A stretch of DNA of 64,000 nt from Aurelia coerulea. Lineage: Eukaryota > Cnidaria > Scyphozoa > Semaeostomeae > Ulmaridae. Where the stretch lies: contig CM076951.1 of NCBI GenBank assembly GCA_039566865.1, positions 15,385,484 through 15,449,483 on the forward strand. Direction: 5' to 3'. Of this stretch, positions 57,428 to 64,000 are shown in pieces. A model generated the notes under the pieces. The model made no database searches, was not told the DNA's origin, and saw only the letters and a list, made by a program, of their open reading frames with translations. Each line of letters begins with the position of its first letter. Within the stretch, counting starts at the first letter, position 1. A program made the translations under genes and the position numbers.

Positions 57428-58395
57428 TTATTGCCTGGATGATGAACCCAAACAGCGTGACGAGGTGATAAGCCTTTCTATGGGTAATTTGATGTAAACT
57501 TTATAAGCATCACTGGACCATCGTCCCATTGCTTGAATCAAGTGATCTGGGAAGCCAAGAGCAGCTGCCGTCGATGCAGCCCCAACACGAAAACTATGCA
57601 AAGTATAGGAACCTTTGAGCCCAGCTGAATTTAGAGCTTTTTGTAGTCTATAGTTCAACATTTGCTTAGACAAGGGCCTTAAATCTTTGCAAACAAACAG
57701 CGGGCCTTGAGAAGGACCCCGCAACCAAAGATACTTGATTATCGCCGTAACTGGACAAATAGGGGACTCAGAAGCTGCTAAAGGTATGGTACAGCCCTCA
57801 CCAAATTGGTCAGTTTTAGAATACCTTAGCCTTATAAAAATGACGTCTGGATTCGCTTGATTATCAATAGAAATGTCACTAACAGATAGGAACTTGTTCT
57901 CCTTTAAAGCTTCAGGACTCGTGGTAAATTCAGCAGCTCTTAAAAAACCAAAGAATGCAGTACAGCAAGCAGCCCAAAACATACAGTCATTAAATTCATC
58001 CAAATTCAGGTAAGCCTTTATGGCGCAAAGAACAAATGGGGTAATAGGAATTTTAGAAGGCCTGTTCGAAGGTTGTACACGCGTAAACCTTTCAAAACTA
58101 GCGGAATTCTCAAGCAACCCAATAGTGGATCTTCGGCTCCATTTTGAACATGCAATGATCTAATAGCAGAGAGATAAACTCTAATACTCGAGGCTTGGCA
58201 AGTACTACTTAGACTAGCGACAAATCTTAACAGCGTCAATTCTGATGCAGGAATAGCCGAGCCATTGTCATTCAATAGACCAAATTTCTCACAAAAGTTT
58301 ACAAACTTTCTTTGAGAGCGGAAGAGTACGTTCTTTTAGTGTTACTGGATAAACCATTACTGAGCAGTTGTTGCCAGTTACTGTCTAAGGCAGAG
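57428..58395 (-). pseudogene. Tyrosine recombinase of the PAT/Ngaro-type element
   Basis: The N-terminal part (GLSSNTKRTYSSALKES) overlaps the end of the RT frame. A slip near 58305 leads to the SAM-like core-binding part (SIRVYLSAIRSLH), and a second slip near 58085 leads to the catalytic domain. That domain retains FFGFLRAAEF with the first Arg, YTLHSFRVGAAS with the H-x-x-R pair, MGRWSSDAYKVYI with the Trp and the nucleophilic Tyr. The recombinase would insert the circular cDNA. Two frameshifts make this copy non-functional. Confidence 0.8.
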
Positions 58396-59998
58396 ATATC
58401 AGGCGAACCAGCAAGTCTCGAGGAACAGACTGTATTTTGGTCAAAGGGGCATCCTTGTGAAAGGCCTGAAAATTTAAGCGAGATAACGCATCAGCTTTTC
58501 TGTTTTCGCGACCCGGGATATGAATAGCAGTAAAAGTGAAATTGTTTTTTACGGCTAAAAGCGAAAGTTCTCTTAATAGAAAGGCTAAATGCTTCTCGTT
58601 GCAAGTCCCATTTCTTAAACAAAAAACAACCGCCATATTATCACTTTTAAAGGCAATACGCTTGCGCTGCCAACCATTACCCCACAAATTTGCTGCTACA
58701 ATAATTGGTATCATCTCCTTTATTGCAATATTCAAAGGAGCCGCCTCCGCAGGCCATCTTTCAGCAAAAGATTCATCATTGTAAAAAGCTCCAAAACCAA
58801 TACTCCCGGCCGCGTCCGAGGTTACAAACATGTCAGGGGCTTTTTCCCATTTTGGAAACAAAAATAAACTTCTGCCATTCCATTCTTGCAGCAGAGTGTT
58901 CCACCAATCCAGGTCTTCTTTCTCCCATGCTGACAGATGAACAAAATGATGCAACTCTGAAACTGAATATGCACGATCAATAAGTCTCCTCAGAAAAGGC
59001 CTTCCTAAAACGATTGCTTGACAGCAGTGCTGTAAACTGCCAATTAACGATAACAGTTTACGCTTAGTTCCCGAGCGACGTGATTCCCAAAGTTTTAACT
59101 TGGCCTTAATCTTCTCTAACTTGATAGCTGGGAGACGCATTTCCATGGCTAGCGAATCAAGCTCAAAGCCAAGAAAGGTGATGCATGTAGAAGGGCCCTC
59201 AGTTTTATCTTCAGCTAAAGGTACACCTAAACTTTGGCACACTCTGAAACAATTATTTAATGCTACTTGGCACTCATTTGACTTCGGTTCTCCAACGATA
59301 AAGAAATCATCAAGATAATGTTGTATGTAACGGACAGGACCTGTTCTTTCAAACAAAGTCTGCAATATGTCAGCAAATCTTGTAAATATTTGTGGCGCAG
59401 ATCTTAGACCAAAAGGCAGAGCCAAGTCTACATAAAATTTTCCATCCCATTTCATTCCAAGATATTTACGATCCTGATCGTTAACTGGCAAAAGCCTATA
59501 AGCACGTTTAATGTGAAATTTCGCCATAAGAGCACCTGGCCCAAGTTTAACCATTTTAGAAATCGCTTCAGGAATACCCTCATATGAAACGGAGGCTTTA
59601 GAATCTGGAATAAAGGTATTAACGCTGCCATCAATTGGAAAAGAAAGATCAGTAATAAGTCGCCATTTCCCAGGTGTTGATTTTGGGATAACTCCGAAAC
59701 GGTTTATATGCAAATCAAGAATTGGAGGATTTGAAAAAGGACCAGCAATCGAACCCATATTTATTTCCTCTGTAAGATAATTGTTGATTACATCACCATG
59801 AACCTTGGCAGAACGGCAATTAGATTCTGCAGAAACAACAACAGCACATTGAATTTCTAACTTGAGACCAAAAATCAACCCATTCAGTAACCAGTCTTTG
59901 TCAGCATGCGGAAACAAATCTAAATGTGAAATCCAGGCATCCACATTCAAAGGGGTTACATAAAACGGAGATGGTAATAATAAATCAGTCACTACCAA
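58385..59998 (-). CDS. Reverse transcriptase-RNase H of the PAT/Ngaro-type element
   Basis: 537 codons open. RT blocks: RFGVIPKSTPGKWRLITDL, motif A as MAKFHIKRAYRLLPV, LPFGLRSAPQIFTRFADIL, and motif C HYLDDFFIVG. RNase H follows with SDAAGSIGFGAF, IAIKEMIPII, KSDNMAVVF and RKADALSR, all four acidic positions present. In motif A the catalytic Asp of K-F-D is His, a single-base change that should abolish polymerisation. No ATG precedes the first conserved residues, and the frame is continuous with gag apart from one UGA. Confidence 0.85.
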   Translation of the reverse strand: MVVTDLLLPSPFYVTPLNVDAWISHLDLFPHADKDWLLNGLIFGLKLEIQCAVVVSAESNCRSAKVHGDVINNYLTEEINMGSIAGPFSNPPILDLHINRFGVIPKSTPGKWRLITDLSFPIDGSVNTFIPDSKASVSYEGIPEAISKMVKLGPGALMAKFHIKRAYRLLPVNDQDRKYLGMKWDGKFYVDLALPFGLRSAPQIFTRFADILQTLFERTGPVRYIQHYLDDFFIVGEPKSNECQVALNNCFRVCQSLGVPLAEDKTEGPSTCITFLGFELDSLAMEMRLPAIKLEKIKAKLKLWESRRSGTKRKLLSLIGSLQHCCQAIVLGRPFLRRLIDRAYSVSELHHFVHLSAWEKEDLDWWNTLLQEWNGRSLFLFPKWEKAPDMFVTSDAAGSIGFGAFYNDESFAERWPAEAAPLNIAIKEMIPIIVAANLWGNGWQRKRIAFKSDNMAVVFCLRNGTCNEKHLAFLLRELSLLAVKNNFTFTAIHIPGRENRKADALSRLNFQAFHKDAPLTKIQSVPRDLLVRLISLP

Positions 59999-60016
59999 AT
60001 TTGAATTCAGAACAAG

Positions 60017-61090
60017 TCATTTAGATTTGCGTTTTGAAGATCTTTCCGGGGATGGTGAACGGTCACGCTTTGATTTAGGCCCGGATTCACTTTGATCCTT
60101 TTGTTTTTGTGAGCAATCAAAAGCTGTGTGCTGGCCTTTACAATACAAACAAATGTGCTGGAACCTGCAAGGGTTAAATAAGCATTGAGAGTAGTTGAAT
60201 TTCAAGCACACCTTAGGATCTTCAAAATCACCACGCTTAGCAGACCTAAATTGCCTTCTATCCATACTCTCCGGCTTCAATACGGAAGTAATATACAAGG
60301 AGAGATCAACTGCAGACCAGGACAGACTGGGATCCTCCGCTGCTTTCTTTCGAAAGGCTCTGTCATAGGTTAGCCAACCTTTACACGAGGTGTCTCTGCT
60401 GGTCTTCGCAATAAGGAGAAAATATCCAATTAAATCGCTTAATTTAGCCGGAAAATGCTTGCTCACAACCCCAGCATAAACGCCCCATGCTTCAGCCCAA
60501 TCCAAAAATGATTCAACTGGTTTTAAGTCGGAGGTTTTATTGCATTTCAGTAACTTTGTTAACTGGGGACCAACAGGCTCAACAGCTGGCAACTTATCCA
60601 AGTTACATGGACGATGCATGGTGAAATCAACGAACAAATTCTTCCTGATAATGTTCACCAGATAGCCAGGAACAGGACCCAAAACACCGGACACCGCTAG
60701 CCCCGGAGACGCATCTTGATTTGACAAAAAATTTTGCGGGCACAAAGACATTAAATTTTTCGTAAAATCTAGCAGAGGTTGGCTAGAAGAGCTGGTCGAA
60801 GGCAAGCTAGGCGGAGCGCTTTGAGTAGGCAATGTGACACCTGGCATGGACATTTGAGATGAAACTACGGAAACAAAAGAAGGAGCATGGATTGAGCTTC
60901 CCCCAGAAACTGAAGACGCTGGTATACCTGAGATTCCAGGCTGATTACTGACATTTTGTGCTCGTAAAATTGAATTTAGGCCCTCTTGAATGCCAAGCAT
61001 TGACGTCTCGAGGGCAGAGAGCCTTGAATCAAAGTTTTGCCCACTCAACACATCTTGACTTGAACGAGAATCATTAGCAGAGTCATCCAT
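60017..61090 (-). CDS. Gag-like protein of the PAT/Ngaro-type element
   Basis: It starts at the ATG at 61090 (MDDSANDSRSSQ), just inside the end of repeat B; an earlier in-frame ATG lies within the repeat. A coiled segment (LSALETSMLGIQEGLNSIL), a Ser/Pro-rich linker, and a helical domain (KPVESFLDWAEAWGVY) precede two zinc motifs: a C-x7-C-x4-C-x3-H unit (CLKFNYSQCLFNPCRFQH) and a knuckle CLYCKGQHTAFDC. It ends in a basic KRDRSPSPERSSKRKSK tail. Gag packages the element RNA. Its UGA stop is followed by a C and an in-frame RT. Confidence 0.8.
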   Translation of the reverse strand: MDDSANDSRSSQDVLSGQNFDSRLSALETSMLGIQEGLNSILRAQNVSNQPGISGIPASSVSGGSSIHAPSFVSVVSSQMSMPGVTLPTQSAPPSLPSTSSSSQPLLDFTKNLMSLCPQNFLSNQDASPGLAVSGVLGPVPGYLVNIIRKNLFVDFTMHRPCNLDKLPAVEPVGPQLTKLLKCNKTSDLKPVESFLDWAEAWGVYAGVVSKHFPAKLSDLIGYFLLIAKTSRDTSCKGWLTYDRAFRKKAAEDPSLSWSAVDLSLYITSVLKPESMDRRQFRSAKRGDFEDPKVCLKFNYSQCLFNPCRFQHICLYCKGQHTAFDCSQKQKDQSESGPKSKRDRSPSPERSSKRKSK

Positions 61091-61122
61091 TGCTACACAT
61101 ATAAAATATGGACAGATCTCAC

Positions 61123-61669
61123 CGAAAAAGAAAATTCGCCAAGCCAAAACATCAGAGTTTCACCTTCTTGCTCTGCTCTCCGCATCCAAATACGAACGCA
61201 ACGTGTCAGAATTTTTGGTTTTAAACAGATGCAAGAACTAAATCGAAAGATTTCCAGACCTATTGTCTATAAAGCGCATACCTGTTTCTACGCTGCACAT
61301 AAAAGTATTCTTTTGTAAAACAATAAAATCAGTGTTTCAACTCGTTTGAAAAGTGAATAAACAAACTTCTGGGAATTGAATGATACGTGTTTTACGCAAG
61401 TAACAATGCACAAGTTACGAAGCGCCGAGCCCAAAACTGATTGTTAAAACAATTTACGATCGCAAAAAACAACAAGACACGTTGCTCGCAGCAGGCTAAA
61501 TTATTAGACAAGTGAATTGGAACAATCTGCTGAGGATTGAGTGATACGTGCAGTTACGCACATCATAGCCAAACGAATCGTAACAAGGTTGTGGGACACC
61601 TTTAAAAACAAACGCTCGCAGCATCTTCCGCGAATTAACTGGGATATAAAATTTCATTCTTATCCCTAT
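61123..61669 (-). repeat. Split direct repeat B, 5' copy
   Basis: 547 bp; the element's 5' end. It should hold the promoter. It ends at TATCCCTAT like the inner copy. Confidence 0.9.
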
Positions 61670-62190
61670 AAAAATCAGTCCGAGATTTCTTATAAAGTGG
61701 TTTCTATTTTGAGGTTTCTTACTGCTTATTTTTGTGTCAGTCTTTCATAGATTAGGCTTCTATACTGCTAATCACCAAATTAGCCCCACTTGTAAATCAG
61801 CCCCCTTTTAAATTAATTTCCTTGTTGGTACATATTGTTCATAAGAAACTGATCAGATCACAAAAAATTAAGAAACTTGAGAACAAAATAAACTGTCGTC
61901 AAGAAAGTTTTCCATTTTATTTGCGAAAAGCACATCTTTGTCTGTTTTTGAATAATAGAAAATTGATACCGTAAAAGCTCCATTTAGCACCCTATCTAAT
62001 AAGCCCCTCCCCTGAGCCAAAATTTTAGACATTCCCCCGCTTCTATTGAGCCCCCTCCTAGTTATATCAAATCCCAGAGCTACCAAAGACTAACAAGCTT
62101 TTTCCATTATTTAGAAAAGCTCAGAAAGAATTGTGCGTTGATATATATCAGTTGTATGAATTTATAAAAATAATATTTTCAAGTACTTAC
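61670..62190. other. Spacer/intron sequence
   Basis: No gene. It has TTTCTTA motifs (61688-61730, 61848-61875) and several AGCCCC-type blocks (61780-62050). It may be the intron downstream of the SINHCAF-like exon. Confidence 0.4.
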
Positions 62191-62402
62191 ATCATGGTGT
62201 GTTATTCCTGTCTGTCTGTATCTTTGCATGGCCGAAACACAAGCACAACATATGTCCCCAGCTTTGTGGTGGTTCCTGATTCCGAAGGTGGTCTGGAAAT
62301 CCTGCTGGTAGCTTGTAGAATTAAGAAATGTTCGACTTTTTTGGCTCTTTGTTTTGCAAATGCAACATCCTTTGAAACTCCGGTAGCATTTCCCTTTTCC
62401 GG
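62191..62402 (-). CDS. SINHCAF: SINHCAF/FAM60A-like internal exon
   Basis: The exon follows a pyrimidine-containing acceptor (CTGTAACAG) and ends at CATGAT before a strong GTAAGT donor; phases are 1 and 0. It encodes CYRSFKGCCICKTKS, YQQDFQTTFGIRN and GDICCACVSAMQRY. These match the N-terminal GATA-like zinc module of SINHCAF (FAM60A), a SIN3-HDAC complex subunit: YRS-x2-GCCIC, DF-x3-FG and GDIC-x-ACV. The upstream open frame that looks like a signal peptide is probably intron. Further exons were not found and may lie outside or beyond the retroelement insertion. Confidence 0.7.
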
Positions 62403-62479
62403 CTGTTACAGTTTCACAAAAAAACACAAGCAATACAAGAAATAATATCGGCCTAATCATACCGAATTTTTGAGGTTTA

Positions 62480-63068
62480 GTTTTGAAAAAAACTGTTATT
62501 ATTATTTATAATGTTATTGGAGACAAACCTTTGTACTATTTCAAAACTTTGTGTTTTCAATCCACGCATTAAAATATTCTTCCTTCGCATACAGTGGGTA
62601 GGCCTAAGCAGGGAATGTTTTGCTCGCGCCACTATTTGAAGGATATTCGCGCCTTTTTCACTCAATCCCAAGCCACCTAAAATCTTACCCTCTGGCATCC
62701 CCAAAGACATTTGCCTGCTTTGCGCATGCTCTAAAAAATGTTGCCTTTCTTATGTAACACTGAAAACCATGTTTGGTTAGGCCAGTTAGGCACAATTATG
62801 ATTCCCTGTGCCTTATCAGTGATAATTTTACTCAGCATCCTTCCCACACATGAGAAGGGAGGAAAGGCATACAAATCTAAATCATGCCAGCTGACAGAAA
62901 AAGAATTCACAGCTATTGACCCAGGATCTGGGTGGTAGGAGATATATTTCTCCAATTGAGTATTTGCTCTAGATGCAAATAGATCTATCTTTGGCTTGAA
63001 TTCAAAGTACTTTACAACCTCTGTGAAGTGGTGTGTGGACAACTTCCATTCAGTTCTGACATCTGTTT
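62480..63068 (-). pseudogene. Second DIRS-like element fragment (pol C-terminus)
   Basis: The minus-strand frame reads TEWKLSTHHFTEVVKYFEF, KIDLFASRANTQLEKYISY, NSFSVSWHDLDLYAFPPF and PNWPNQTWF, a block that follows RNase H in DIRS-like and related elements. After a gap, GGLGLSEKGANILQIVARAK (62640-62700) suggests the linker toward a recombinase. Upstream the homology ends at an A-run (T-run on plus, 63067-63078). It is a different family from the complete element at 55.6-61.7 kb. Confidence 0.6.
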
Positions 63069-64000
63069 TTTTTTTTCATTACAAAGTCCAGCTTTGTAAT
63101 CTAAGAGGGGGCTCCAGGTCAGTCGGGAAGAAAGAAAGAAAGTAAGTTAGTCACGCTCGTTAAAACAATTAATTAACGTTTTATCTCTGCTAATTGGCAC
63201 TGAAATAAAGAAAGCGCACAGAAAGCGCATACAAGACAGAAGTTTCCCACGATCCTATAGCAACATTTGATGTCGGCTTATCTCATGTTAGACAGCTTTG
63301 ACGCCATAAGATGGATAAATCACCATTATGTTTACCCTGGCACAACAACAAATTTACTTAGAATTGGCACGTTTTTGACTTCATTAGCAGCTTAATTATG
63401 TTAAAACAATCGTTTTCTAGAAGGAACGCATCATTAGCCACTTATTGATAGTACTCATTATGCAAATAAGTCAACCTTGGAGGATGATGTAACCGGCGGC
63501 CTGCACAGAGGCAAGCATTCGCATCATCACAGACGGTAGAAGGACCGTCCTCCTACACAGCTACGGATGCAAACGTCACAGGTAAAGTTGGGAGAAAAGG
63601 TGCAGAATTCCAGCAAACAATGGTCTCATTGACTGGGGAAGGCACGTGATCACACTGAACCAAAACATCTTCAGGCATATGATTCTGCACAGAGGTTATT
63701 TTCGTGACTGCTTGCCTCAAACTGGATGCACGCGAATAGCAACAATTGAAACGTTCTGCAGGGTTCTGCATAAACAAAAGTAATTTTGCATTATAGTAAA
63801 TCTCACATGACATCTAATTTGAGACAGATGCACCAAAAGTTTCTTGCATGAACTAAGCAAACTAAGTCTATTGAAGGCGACTTTAGCAGCAACACTCATC
63901 TCTCTGACAGTAGCTAAAAACAGCATCAAGAATCAGTTCGGGTTATGAAGAAGTCAGTATTCAGATTTTCTTATACTTGCTTAGCTCAAGACGGACTTTG
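63069..64000. other. No gene recognised
   Basis: Short frames only on both strands (for example 63553-63929, minus) without domain or splice support. No repeat structure was evident. Confidence 0.45.

Larger units (their letters stand above)
55568..61669 (-). mobile_element. PAT/Ngaro-type tyrosine-recombinase retrotransposon
   Basis: 6.1 kb on the minus strand. The order is repeat B copy (61669-61123), gag, RT-RNase H, tyrosine recombinase, repeat A copy (56626-56416), repeat B copy (56415-55869), then an 90-bp spacer and the outer repeat A copy (55778-55568). This is the split-direct-repeat layout of the PAT/Ngaro branch of DIRS-like elements, which insert by recombinase rather than integrase. 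Repeat copies differ at only a few positions, so insertion is recent, yet the recombinase is frameshifted and an RT aspartate is lost. Confidence 0.85.

Noticed and set aside
62403..62460. Signal peptide for a secreted cysteine-rich protein
   Set aside because: The hydrophobic stretch coincides with the pyrimidine tract and acceptor of the SINHCAF-like exon, so it is more likely intron.

Overview
The window is transposon-dense, AT-rich, intron-containing animal DNA. I found no bacterial operon, rRNA, tRNA or CRISPR array. The repeat mix (P-element-like, Mutator-like with SWIM and PHD zinc fingers, CR1/L2-like LINEs with PHD-finger or esterase domains, PAT/Ngaro-type tyrosine-recombinase retroelements, Ty3/gypsy gag, many hairpin MITEs) points to an invertebrate metazoan. 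A cnidarian such as a coral or anemone is my best guess, but this rests on remembered family resemblance and no species marker was seen.

Layout. 0-5 kb: a broken P-element transposase, two minus-strand exons (one a SAM domain) and a short integrase-like fragment. 5-14.6 kb: a degenerate DDE-transposase-like gene on the plus strand that runs in frame into a LINE with an SGNH-esterase domain. That LINE is cut twice by Mutator-like non-autonomous elements: a 2.7 kb fold-back with a perfect 9-bp target duplication, and a 1.3 kb element full of 15-bp repeats with a 10-bp duplication. 14.6-17.6 kb holds no gene I can support.

17.6-36.1 kb is the most coherent locus. On the minus strand lie a two-exon Ulp1/SENP-like cysteine protease gene and, beginning about 60 bp after its stop, an eight-or-more-exon gene for a large Mutator-type (MULE) transposase with C2H2, SWIM and PHD-like zinc fingers. 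Every intron in the MULE gene that I could place is phase-consistent. Three younger MITEs interrupt exons of this pair, and removing each with one target-duplication copy restores the reading frame. Two of the MITEs in the locus, with TTAA target sites, carry the same set of palindromic regulatory-type motifs: paired CRE-like sites 18 bp apart, an RFX X-box and a CACGTG E-box.

36.7-37.5 kb holds an integrase-core gene relic, and 38-41.6 kb a nearly intact one-ORF LINE with a 2A-like peptide and a PHD finger. 41.6-53 kb is mostly MITEs, hairpins, minisatellites and isolated exons. 53.2-55.3 kb has one exon and a chimeric LINE/gypsy-gag relic. 55.6-61.7 kb is a complete PAT/Ngaro-type element (minus strand: gag, RT-RNase H, tyrosine recombinase) bounded by split direct repeats; its gag and RT frames are separated by one in-frame UGA. 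62.2-62.4 kb holds an exon resembling SINHCAF/FAM60A, the only widely conserved host gene I recognise, followed by a second tyrosine-recombinase-element fragment.

Most coding content is therefore mobile. The MULE/Ulp1 pair, together with four non-autonomous elements that have 9-10 bp target duplications, suggests an active Mutator-like system in this genome.
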